Assembly: GCF_041242975.1 (NCBI RefSeq)
Contig: NZ_CP162488.1
Location: forward strand, 1,168,001 to 1,232,000
Reading direction: 5' to 3'
Length of the DNA stretch: 64,000 bases
DNA from: Xanthomonas sp. DAR 35659
Lineage (GTDB): Bacteria > Pseudomonadota > Gammaproteobacteria > Xanthomonadales > Xanthomonadaceae
The stretch's first letter is position 1, and each line of letters opens with the position of its first letter. Under the pieces are notes generated by a model. It worked only from the letters and a program-made list of their open reading frames with translations. It ran no database searches and had not been told where the DNA came from. Below, one piece after another: positions 17,018 through 25,402 of the stretch. A program made the position numbers and the translations under genes.

Positions 17018-18178
17018 ATGCCCGTTCCCGTCGCCGCTTCGCTGCCGCCCGCTTCCCGTTCCGTGCATGCCACGCATGCCGATCTCACCGACAACGAGCG
17101 GCGCATGCTCGACAGTTTGCGTCTGTTCGGCACCGTCACCCGCGCCGACCTCAGCCGCATCACCGGGCTGACCGTGCAATCGGCGGTGCGCCTGATCGAT
17201 GCCCTGGCCGAGCGCGGACTGGTGCGCATCGGTGCCTCGCTGGCGCACGGCGGTCGCGGCAAACCGGGTGCGGCGATCGCGCTCGATCCCGCGCACGGTC
17301 ATACCGTCGGCTACGCGATCGCCACCGACGCGCTGTCGCTGGCGCTGCTGGATTTCAGCGGCCAGATCCGCGCCACCGCCGAGCATCCATTGCGTTCGAC
17401 CGAGCCGGCGGCACTGCTGGCGCAACTGCGTGAGGCCGATGCGGCGCTGCTGGCCGAGGCCGGATGCGGACTCGGGCCGCGGCTGGGCGCGGGCGTGGCG
17501 ATGACCGGGTTCTTCGTCGATGGCACCGAACGCATGAACCCGCCCGATCCGCTGCGCGAACTGGGCGCGCTGTCGATCGGCGACTGGCTGGCCGAGGCGC
17601 TGGGCCTGCCGGTGTGGGTGGACAACGACGGCAGCGTCGCCGCGGTCGGCGAGAGCCTGCTCGGGGTCGGCCGCCAGTACCGCGATTTCGCCTATCTGTA
17701 TTTCAGCTACGGCCTCGGCGGCGGCGTGGTGATCGACGGCGCCTGCCTGCGCGGCGCGCACGGCAATGCCGGCGAATTCGCCGGCATGCTGCCTGGGCTG
17801 GGCCTGGAGCGCGGCACGCTGGAGCTGCTGCGGCAGATGCTGATCGAGGACGGGGTGATGCTGGCCGACGTCCGCGCGCTGGTGGCGGCCTACGATCCGT
17901 CCTGGCCGACGATCGAGCGCTGGATCGCGCGCGCGGTGCCGGGTCTGTCGCTGATCGTCTCGGCGATCACCGCGGTGTTCGATCCGCAGGCCGTGGTGTT
18001 CGGCGGGCGCCTGCCGCGCGATCTGGCGCTGCGCCTGATCCCGCAGTTGCGCATCGACAACCAGCCGCGCCGCGGCCAGGCGCGGCCGTTGCCGGTGCTG
18101 TTGCCGGCGGCGGCGATGGCCGACGCCAGCGCGGTCGGAGCGGCCACGCTGCCGTTGAAGGCCTGCTACTTCCGCTGA
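17018..18178 (+). CDS. ROK-family transcriptional regulator
   Basis: A 386-residue protein. Residues about 23-75 form a winged helix (LTDNERRMLDSLRLFG, VTRADLSRITGLTVQSAVRL) and the rest is a ROK sugar-kinase-like domain with GVAMTGFFVDG, LPVWVDNDGSVAAVGE and YFSYGLGGGVVIDG. The usual cysteine-rich zinc motif of NagC/Mlc is not evident; the corresponding area reads GAHGNAGEFAGMLPG. ROK regulators respond to sugars. It is divergent from the TonB receptor/glycosidase operon with an AT-rich spacer of 106 bp, so it most likely controls that operon. The inducer is unknown. Confidence 0.88.
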   Translation: MPVPVAASLPPASRSVHATHADLTDNERRMLDSLRLFGTVTRADLSRITGLTVQSAVRLIDALAERGLVRIGASLAHGGRGKPGAAIALDPAHGHTVGYAIATDALSLALLDFSGQIRATAEHPLRSTEPAALLAQLREADAALLAEAGCGLGPRLGAGVAMTGFFVDGTERMNPPDPLRELGALSIGDWLAEALGLPVWVDNDGSVAAVGESLLGVGRQYRDFAYLYFSYGLGGGVVIDGACLRGAHGNAGEFAGMLPGLGLERGTLELLRQMLIEDGVMLADVRALVAAYDPSWPTIERWIARAVPGLSLIVSAITAVFDPQAVVFGGRLPRDLALRLIPQLRIDNQPRRGQARPLPVLLPAAAMADASAVGAATLPLKACYFR

Positions 18179-18313
18179 AGAGCTGGCGCACGGCGGCCGT
18201 GCCCGCGTCTGCACGCCGCGGGCGCTACCCTATGCGCCTGTGCCAGGACCGCGCGGCGGCACACCGCGGCGCATGGTAGTCCTGCCCGTTTCCCCCTCAA
18301 TGGAGTTGTCGCG

Positions 18314-18736
18314 ATGAAATACCTGCACGCCATGATCCGCGTCCACGATCTGGAGAAGACCAGCACGTTCTTCACCGAAGGCCTGGGCCTGCACGAGACC
18401 CGGCGCATCGAGAACGCGGCCGGCAAGTTCACCCTGGTGTACTTCGGCGCGCCGGAGAACCCGGAGGCCGAAGTCGAGCTGACCTACAACTGGGGCTCGG
18501 ACGAGGACTACGGCAGCGCGCGCAACTTCGGCCACCTGGCGTTCGAGGTCGACGACATCTACGCGATCTGCGCGCACCTGCAGGCGCAGGGCGTGGTCAT
18601 CAATCGCCCGCCGCGCGACGGGCGCATGGCCTTCGTGCGCAGCCCGGACCTGATCTCGATCGAACTGCTGCAGAAGGGCGAGGCGCTGGCCCCGGCCGAG
18701 CCGTGGGCGTCGATGCCCAACACCGGCGTGTGGTGA
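18314..18736 (+). CDS. gloA: Lactoylglutathione lyase (glyoxalase I)
   Basis: Converts the hemithioacetal of methylglyoxal and glutathione to S-lactoylglutathione in the cytoplasm. The 140-residue protein shows the four metal ligands expected for GloA: His5, Glu55, His74 and Glu117. Motifs [20 protein letters not shown] and [13 protein letters not shown] are typical. Length matches the Ni2+-dependent bacterial form. It ends 3 bp before the end of the convergent channel gene. Confidence 0.95.
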   Translation: MKYLHAMIRVHDLEKTSTFFTEGLGLHETRRIENAAGKFTLVYFGAPENPEAEVELTYNWGSDEDYGSARNFGHLAFEVDDIYAICAHLQAQGVVINRPPRDGRMAFVRSPDLISIELLQKGEALAPAEPWASMPNTGVW

Positions 18737-18739
18737 GGC

Positions 18740-19609
18740 TCAGGCCGCGGCGTCGGGCAGGGGCTGGCCGCAGTTGCGGCAATAGCCGGCGCCGGGGTCG
18801 TGGCCTTGCAGGCCGCAGTGCGTGCAGTTGCGTCGGTCCGGCGCGTGGCGGCGGTCGGCATCGCGCAGGCTGTTGGCCAGTTCGGCGGTGTAGATGCCGG
18901 TGGGCACGGCGATGATGCTGTAGCCGATCAGGATCAGCACCGAGGTGATGGCGCGGCCCAGCGGGGTGAGCGGGGCGATGTCGCCGAAGCCGACCGTGGC
19001 CATCGTCACCACCGCCCAGTACATCGCGGTGGGGATGCTGGTGAAGCCGTTGGCCGGGCCTTCGACCACGTACATCAACGCGCCGAAGATCACCACCAGG
19101 GTGATCACCGTGAACAGGAACACGAACACCTTGCGCCGGCTGCGCCACAACGCGTCCACCAGCAGGCTGCTTTCCTCGACGTAGCGGGTCAGCTTGAGGA
19201 TGCGGAACAGGCGCAGCACCCGCAGCACGCGCACCACCAGCAGCGTCTGCGCGCCGGGCAGCCGAAACGAGATGTAGGTGGGCAGGGTCGACAGCAGGTC
19301 GATCACGCCCCAGAAGCTCAGCGCGTAGCGCAGCGGGCGCTTCACCGTGGCCAGGCGCAACGCGTACTCGGCGGTGAACAGCGCGGTGAAGCCCCACTCC
19401 AGCACGTACAGCGTGCCGGCGTGGCGGGCGTGCAGCGCCGGCACGCTGTCGGCCATGATCACCGCGACGCTGGCCACGATCGCCGCGACCAGCAACAGGT
19501 CGAAGTTGCGCGAAGACCGGGTGTCGTGCCGATAGATGATGTCGAACCAACGACGCCGCCAGCCGTGCTCGGTCGCCGGGGCGAGGTGGGAATCGAGGAA
19601 AAAGCGCAT
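18740..19609 (-). CDS. Voltage-gated potassium channel with C-terminal zinc ribbon
   Basis: A 289-residue inner-membrane channel subunit. Helices S1-S3 occupy about 36-115, and S4 has the spaced arginines RVLRVLRLFRILKLTR (127-142). S5 is near 161-182; the pore carries the K+ selectivity filter TVGFGD (205-210); S6 follows. The tail ends with a CxxC...CxxC motif (Cys262, 265, 277, 280), which looks like a small zinc ribbon and is unusual for a KvAP-type channel. The start at 19609 precedes a short cytoplasmic helix. Confidence 0.93.
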   Translation of the reverse strand: MRFFLDSHLAPATEHGWRRRWFDIIYRHDTRSSRNFDLLLVAAIVASVAVIMADSVPALHARHAGTLYVLEWGFTALFTAEYALRLATVKRPLRYALSFWGVIDLLSTLPTYISFRLPGAQTLLVVRVLRVLRLFRILKLTRYVEESSLLVDALWRSRRKVFVFLFTVITLVVIFGALMYVVEGPANGFTSIPTAMYWAVVTMATVGFGDIAPLTPLGRAITSVLILIGYSIIAVPTGIYTAELANSLRDADRRHAPDRRNCTHCGLQGHDPGAGYCRNCGQPLPDAAA

Positions 19610-19824
19610 GCGCCCATGCTACCCGAGCCGCATTGCGGGCGTGGACACGCGTGCGCGGCGTAGCCGGCGCCGGCGTGCGGACGGGGCTTCGCGGCGGCAT
19701 TCGGGCAGGCTCGCGTTGCCGCGGCGGACGGCGGACCACCTGTCGTTCCAGGCGCCCGCGGGCGGTCCCGGGCAGGCTGCCGGCGGACATATAATCGGAA
19801 CCTTTCCCGCAGGATGTTCCCCCG

Positions 19825-21057
19825 ATGACCGCTTCCTCCGCCGCGGATCTGATCGCCCTCGGTCAGCACTACTACCTGCCGATCTACCGCCCGCGCCAGT
19901 TGGTGCTGGAGCGCGGCCAGGGCGCCAAGGTGTGGGACAGCGAAGGCCGCGACTACATCGACCTGTCCGCCGGCATCGCGGTCTGCGGGCTCGGCCACAA
20001 CGATCCGGACCTGAGCGCCGCGCTGCTTGAGCAGGCCGGCAAGCTGTGGCACACCAGCAATGTGTTCTACAGCGAACCGCCGCTGCGCCTGGCCGAGGAG
20101 CTGGTCACCGCCTCGCGCTTCGCGCGCAAGGTGTTCCTGTGCAATTCCGGCAGCGAGGCCAACGAGGCGGCGATCAAGCTGGTGCGCAAGTGGGCCGCCA
20201 GCCAGGGCCGCGCGCCGGACCGGCGGGTCATCGTCACCTTCCGCGGCAGTTTCCACGGCCGCACCCTGGCCGCGGTCACCGCCACCGCGCAGCCGAAGTA
20301 CCAGGAAGGCTACGAGCCGCTGCCCGGCGGTTTCCGTTATGTGGACTTCAACGACATCGTGCAGTTGGAAACGGCGATGGCGGCCGGCGACGTGGCCGCG
20401 GTGATGCTCGAGCCGGTGCAGGGCGAGGGCGGGGTGATGCCGGCCGCGTCGGGCTTCCTGGCGCGGGTGCGCGCGCTGTGCGACCACCACGGCGCGCTGC
20501 TGGTGCTGGACGAGATCCAGTGCGGCATGGGCCGTACCGGCACCCTGTTCGCGCACTGGCAGGACCAGGTGACGCCGGACATCGTGACCCTGGCCAAGGC
20601 GCTGGGCGGCGGTTTCCCGATCGGCGCGCTGCTGGCCGGGCCCAAGGTCGCCGAGGTCATGCAGTTCGGCGCGCACGGCAGCACCTTCGGCGGCAATCCG
20701 CTAGCCGCGGCGGTGGCGCGGGTGGCGCTGCGCAAGCTGGCGTCGGCGCCGATCGCGGCGAACGTGTCGCGGCAGGCGGCGGCGCTGCGGCAGGGGCTGG
20801 CCGCGCTCAATGAGGAGTTCGCGCTGTTTGCGCAGGTGCGTGGGCGTGGGTTGATGCTGGGCGCGGTGCTGAATCAGGCGCATGCGGGGCAGGCCGGGGC
20901 GATCCTGGATCATGCCGCTGCGCATGGGGTGTTGACGTTGCAGGCCGGGCCGGATGTGTTGCGGTTCGTGCCTTCGTTGAATATCACCGATCAGGAAGTG
21001 GCCGAGGGGTTGAAGCGGTTGCGGGCGGCGTTACTGGCTTATGTCGGTACGCGTTGA
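19825..21057 (+). CDS. argD: Acetylornithine aminotransferase
   Basis: PLP-dependent transfer of the amino group between N-acetylornithine (or succinylornithine) and 2-oxoglutarate in arginine metabolism, cytoplasmic. The 410-residue protein has VWDSEGRDYIDLSAGIAV, FLCNSGSEANEAAIK, SFHGRTLA, DEIQCGMGRTG and the PLP lysine in TLAKALGGGFPIGA. Relatives can act in biosynthesis (argD) or degradation (astC); no other arg gene is present to decide. The AGGATG element at 19811 lies upstream of the ATG at 19825. Confidence 0.9.
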   Translation: MTASSAADLIALGQHYYLPIYRPRQLVLERGQGAKVWDSEGRDYIDLSAGIAVCGLGHNDPDLSAALLEQAGKLWHTSNVFYSEPPLRLAEELVTASRFARKVFLCNSGSEANEAAIKLVRKWAASQGRAPDRRVIVTFRGSFHGRTLAAVTATAQPKYQEGYEPLPGGFRYVDFNDIVQLETAMAAGDVAAVMLEPVQGEGGVMPAASGFLARVRALCDHHGALLVLDEIQCGMGRTGTLFAHWQDQVTPDIVTLAKALGGGFPIGALLAGPKVAEVMQFGAHGSTFGGNPLAAAVARVALRKLASAPIAANVSRQAAALRQGLAALNEEFALFAQVRGRGLMLGAVLNQAHAGQAGAILDHAAAHGVLTLQAGPDVLRFVPSLNITDQEVAEGLKRLRAALLAYVGTR

Positions 21058-21100
21058 GGCGGATTGCTGTGTGGGTGTCGGTTGGCTTTTGATGCGATGG

Positions 21101-21176
<76 letters not shown>

Positions 21177-21193
21177 CTTTCGCCTGGCGGCGA

Positions 21194-21227
21194 GTTACTT
21201 TTCTTTGCTTGTGCAAAGAAAAGTAAC
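21194..21227. repeat. Perfect 15-bp hairpin
   Basis: GTTACTTTTCTTTGC (21194-21208) and GCAAAGAAAAGTAAC (21213-21227) are perfect complements with a 4-nt loop. The AT-rich stem contrasts with its surroundings and may be part of a mobile or terminator-like element. Confidence 0.9.
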
Positions 21228-21280
21228 CAAAAGAAAGCACACCCTGCCTGCGCGCCCTCCGCGCTGCGCGCTCCGGGTCC

Positions 21281-21380
21281 GCGAATAGGACGGGATTCGC
21301 GGAAGGGGCATCCTGCCCCTGCCGCGAACGGCGCACATCCATGTGCGCCGCCCCTTCGGGGTTTTTCCCGCCCTATTCGC
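21281..21380. repeat. Imperfect 100-bp inverted element with inner hairpins
   Basis: GCGAATAGGACGGGA (21281-21295) matches the inverse of TCCCGCCCTATTCGC (21366-21380) with one mismatch. Inside lie smaller palindromes (GGGGCATCCTGCCCC, GGCGCACATCCATGTGCGCC, CCCCTTCGGGG). An (AGCCAC)-type microsatellite follows at about 21410-21510. No gene is supported between 21058 and 21570. Confidence 0.85.
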
Positions 21381-21570
21381 CGCTACGGAAGGGAACCCGA
21401 TAAAGCAAAGCCACAGCAACAGCAGAATCAACAGCCACAGCCACAGCCACAGCCACACAGCAACAGCCGCAGCCATACAGCAAAAGCCACAGCAACAGCC
21501 ACGGCAGGATGGCTGCGGGCGTAGTGGCAGATGCAGCGGATGCGGGCTCTGTCGGCGATAGGCGTGTCGT

Positions 21571-22197
21571 CTAGCCCAGGCCGTGCCGCGCGAGGGCGCG
21601 GCGCAGGGCGCGCGCGCCGCTGGCGGTCTCCGCGGCCATGCCGATCGCGCGGGCGCCGCGCACGTTGACGAACAGGTCGTCGATGAACAGGGCGTGCCGC
21701 GCCGCGACGCCGAAATGGTCGAGTGCACGACGGTACACCTCGGCCTGCGGTTTGCGTCCGCCGAGTGCGCCGCTGCACAGCACGCGCCCGCGCAGCAGCG
21801 GGAACAGCGCCGGCACGATCTGCGGGATCGCCTGCGCCATCAGGGCGCCGTTGTTGGTCAGCACGCCGATGTCGACCCTGTCGGCCAGCGCCAGGATGCG
21901 TTCGATTACGCCGGGATCGCCGCGGCTGCCGGCCACGCGCGCGGCGATCCAGTCGGCTTCGCTCACCGGCGCGCCGAGTCCTTCGCCCAGCCGCTGCAGA
22001 TAGACGGCGGTGGCGATCTCGCCGCCGTCGTAGGCGGCTTCCAGTCCGGCGCCGAACAGGACCTCCCGCACCCGTGCCGTGTCGCAGTCGCAGTGGGCGG
22101 CCAGGTGCGCGATGCGTGCCGTGCGCGAGTAGGTCGCCAGCACGCCGTCGAAGTCGAGCAGCAGCAAGGTCGGGCGTGGATGGATCAACGCGGCCAC
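21571..22197 (-). CDS. HAD-superfamily hydrolase
   Basis: A 208-residue cytoplasmic phosphatase-like protein. Motif I is LLLLDFDGVLATYS, motif II VLTNNGAL, the motif III lysine lies in GALGGRKPQAEVY, and motif IV is ALFIDDLFVNV. A cap domain lies between motifs I and II. Substrate unknown. The GTG at 22197 (VAALIHPRP) is chosen because longer starts would run towards the receptor promoter at 22321-22386; no strong ribosome site supports any start, so the N-terminus is uncertain. It diverges from the frameshifted TonB receptor. Confidence 0.8.
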   Translation of the reverse strand: MAALIHPRPTLLLLDFDGVLATYSRTARIAHLAAHCDCDTARVREVLFGAGLEAAYDGGEIATAVYLQRLGEGLGAPVSEADWIAARVAGSRGDPGVIERILALADRVDIGVLTNNGALMAQAIPQIVPALFPLLRGRVLCSGALGGRKPQAEVYRRALDHFGVAARHALFIDDLFVNVRGARAIGMAAETASGARALRRALARHGLG

Positions 22198-22320
22198 CGC
22201 GTTTGGCGCTGCGCGCGACGGTGGGACATGGGGCGAGCTCCACGTGGCGGTGGCCGAGAGTAACCCACTGCCCGCGGCGATGCGCGCCACTACCCACGCC
22301 GCGATGCCCGCCCCGTCCCC

Positions 22321-22386
22321 GCCCACCCGCTCGCGGCGCACCTACCCGTCGGATCCGGCCGTCCGGCGTCGTGCGCTGGCTATGGT
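22321..22386 (+). promoter_or_regulatory. Direct-repeat promoter of the first pathway TonB receptor
   Basis: GCCCACCCG (22321-22329) and ACCTACCCG (22340-22348) have a 19-bp period; exactly 32 bp later comes TATGGT (22381-22386). No recognisable -35 exists, as expected for an activator-dependent promoter. The same layout precedes 25403 and 34642. Confidence 0.7.
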
Positions 22387-22471
22387 CCCTGCACGCCGCG
22401 AGTGCGGCGCCGCCGGTCGGGGAGCCGGCGCACATCCACGCCACGTCCACGTCACTTAGGGGGTCTTGACC

Positions 22472-25167
22472 ATGAGCAAGCGCTTGAACGCCGATCGACT
22501 GGCGGAATCGGTACGCAGGGTGCTGTGCGGTGCGCGGCAACGGCACGGCGTGGCCACGCTGACGCTGCTACTGGCCAGCGCACAGGCGCTGCCGGCGCTG
22601 GCGGAGGAGCCGGGTGGCGAGGCCAAGACGCTGGACGCGATCACGGTCATTTCGACCGGCACGCGCAAGGCCAACATGGCGGTGACCGACAGCCCGGCGC
22701 CGATCCAGTTGGTGAGCGCGGACATGCTCAAGCAGTCGGCCGCACCCGACCTGATCAACGCCATCGCCAACCAGGTGCCGTCCTACAACGCCAACCAGAC
22801 CGGCAACGACATGGCGAGCCAGACGCTCACCGCCAGCCTGCGCAACCTCTCGCCCAACCACACGCTGGTGCTGGTCAACGGCAAACGCCGCCACATCACC
22901 TCCAACGTCAACACCACCACCGGCGCGGCCTCGGCCGATCTGTCGTTCATTCCGGCCGCGGCGATCGATCATGTCGAAGTGCTGACCGACGGCGCCGCGG
23001 CGCTGTACGGGTCGGACGCGATCGCCGGCGTCATCAACATCATCCTCAAGAAGAACCACGACGGCGGCGAAGTGGACGCCGGTTATGCCGGCTACAAGGA
23101 TGGCGGCGGCGGCACCGATGCGTGGGTGCCAATATCGGCTTCGGCAGCGACGCGGCGTATTTCAGCCTCAGCGCCGAGGTCGAGAACCGCAAGACCGTGT
23201 ACCGGCTCGGTTCGTACAGCTATGCCGATTGCGTGGCCAACTACGCCGATTGCTCGGCGGTGAATCCGAGCATGGCCGAGTTCCTGGCCGACGACGTCGA
23301 CGGCATGACCCTCAACGGCCGCTTCCCCAACGTCAACGCCTGGCTCAATCCGCCCGAAGTCCATCGCAAGGCGCTGTTCTTCAATTCGGGAGCGGTGCTC
23401 AGCGACACCCTGGAGTTCTACGCGTTCGGCAGCTACGGCAAGAAGACCGCGCAGTCGGAGGAGAACTACCGCCGTCCCAGCCAGGACGGCGGCTACGTCG
23501 ATCCGGTGACCGGCGCGGTCAGCCACAAGTATCCGCTGGGCTTCAATCCGTCGGAGGCGTCGGACGAGGTCGACTACGAGTTGACCGCCGGGCTGAAGGG
23601 CGCGCTGGCCGACTGGTCCTGGGATTTCTCCAGCAGCTACGGCAAGAACGAGATGGACGTGTACACGCTGAATTCGATGAATTTCAGCCTGTGGCAGGAC
23701 GATGGCTACTCGCCCGAGGACTTCTACGACGGCAGCTTCTGGGCCAGCCAGTGGACCACCAACCTCAACGCCACGCGCGATTTCGACCTCGGCCTGTCGC
23801 AGCCGCTGACCTTCAACGCCGGCGTGGAGTACCGCCGCGATCAGTACGGCATCGATCCGGGCGATCCGACCTCGTACTACGGCGCCGGCGCGTCCTCGTT
23901 TCCCGGCTACAACCCGCTGTTCAACACCGGCTCCTACAGCCGCCACAGCTACGCCGCCTACGCCGACGTGGTGTTCAATCCGACCGAGAAGTGGTTGCTG
24001 GACGTGGCCGGGCGCTACGAGAACTACAGCGACTTCGGCAGCAAGGTCGTCGGCAAGCTGACCACCCGCTTCGACCTCACCGACACCTTCGCGGTACGCG
24101 GCACCGCCAGCACCGGCTTCCGCGCGCCCACCCTGCAGGAAGGCTTCTACTCGGCGGTGCAGGTCGGCCCGACCAGCGCCACCCCAACCCTGCAACCGAA
24201 CAGCGCGGCGGCGGCGGCGCTGGGCTTCGGCAACCTGAAGCCGGAGACCAGCACCAACTACAGCCTGGGCTTCGTGTTCCGGCCGATGCCCAACTTCGAC
24301 AGCACGCTGGACTTCTACCGCATCACCATTTCCGACCGCATCGGCGTGGGCACCTTCGAGTATTCCAAGGCCGGGCAGCCGGGCGACACCAACGGCGACG
24401 GCACGCCCGATGCTGCCTACAACGCCGCACTGGGCCAGGCGCTGGTCGACTTCGGCTATCTCGGCGGCATCGATCCCGCCGCGCCGGGCGGCTCGCTCGA
24501 CGCCACCGCGCGGCAGAACATCTCGGTGGCGATCTTCAACAATACGCTCAAGACCCGCACCAGCGGCGTGGACTGGGTGACCAACTACATCACCGAGTTC
24601 GACTGGGGCTCGATCGACTGGATGCTGGCGGCCAACTACAACAAGACCGAGGTGCTCAGCGCCAAGCCGGCGCCGGAGGTGCTCGGCGGCGCCACCATGT
24701 ACAGCCCGGCGACGCTGATCAATCTGGAGAACAATGCGCCCAAGTATCGGGTCAACCTGGGCGCCACGTTCAACGTCGGCAAGTTCAGCCTGCGCGTGAC
24801 CGAGGCGGTGTACGGGCCGCAGTACCAGCTGATAGCGCCGTACGACGAGTGGAACGGCGACATCTTTCCCGACAGCGTGCTGAGCCAGCTCGACGTGGTC
24901 GACGTCAATGGCGCGCCGTACTACAAGCAGAAGATCGGCACGATGGCGCTGACCAACGTCGAGCTGACGTTCCGGCCCACCGAACAGCTGACCGTCAGCG
25001 TCGGCGGCGACAACGTGTTCAACACCTATCCCGACAAGATCCCGTCGGCGGCGTACGACTACCTCGAGAAGAACTACCTCAGCTACTACAACTCGCCGTA
25101 TCTGACCGGTAGCCCGGTCGGCTACTTCGGCGCGCGCTACTACGCCAAGCTGACCTACCGCTTCTGA
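22472..25167 (+). pseudogene. TonB-dependent receptor with a frameshift in the barrel
   Basis: Residues 1 to about 217 read in one frame: signal peptide (TLLLASAQALPALA), TonB-box-like LDAITVIST, and a plug with GVINIILKKN. After GGGGTDAW near 23120-23126 the coding switches to the -1 frame (GANIGFGSDAAYFSLSAEV) and continues as a normal barrel to the terminal ARYYAKLTYRF at 25167. A one-base deletion, perhaps in the GGG at 23124-23126, explains this; the original frame stops at 23263. An intact protein would have about 898 residues. The ATG at 22472 follows AGGGGG (22458-22463). A sequencing error cannot be excluded. Confidence 0.85.
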
Positions 25168-25177
25168 GCGGTTCGAG

Positions 25178-25310
25178 CCCCTCTCCCACCGGGAGAGGGG
25201 TTGGGGTGAGGGTACGGCGCGAAAGCGCCTCGCGGGATTTGGTGCATGAGGCTGCGCCCGTACCCTCATCCGCCCCTTCGGGGCACCTTCTCCCGCAGGG
25301 AGAAGGAAGA
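25178..25310. repeat. Hairpin repeat after the TonB receptor
   Basis: CCCCTCTCCC (25178-25187) pairs with GGGAGAGGGG (25191-25200); TTGGGGTGAGGGTACGGCGC follows, and an inverted CGTACCCTCATCCGCCCC... copy lies about 50 bp on, with a second hairpin (CTTCTCCC/GGGAGAAG). A shorter version of the same element follows the receptor at 37.8 kb. Probably a terminator-type intergenic repeat. Confidence 0.8.
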
Positions 25311-25315
25311 GCCGG

Positions 25316-25381
25316 CCCTACCCACTCCATCGCGACCTACCCGCCGCACGCGGCCTGCACCGCCGCCGCGGCGGCTATGGT
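25316..25381 (+). promoter_or_regulatory. Direct-repeat promoter of the amine oxidase operon
   Basis: CCCTACCCA (25316-25324) and ACCTACCCG (25335-25343) with a 19-bp period, then 32 bp, then TATGGT (25376-25381). Transcription would start near 25388, only 15 nt before the first possible ATG. Architecture identical to the two receptor promoters. Confidence 0.7.
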
Positions 25382-25402
25382 CGATCCGCAATCCGTGAGG
25401 CG

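Noticed and set aside
16912..17262. N-terminal extension of the glycan TonB receptor to 17262
   Set aside because: It would overlap the ROK gene and lacks a signal peptide; the ATG at 16911 has a ribosome site and a signal peptide.
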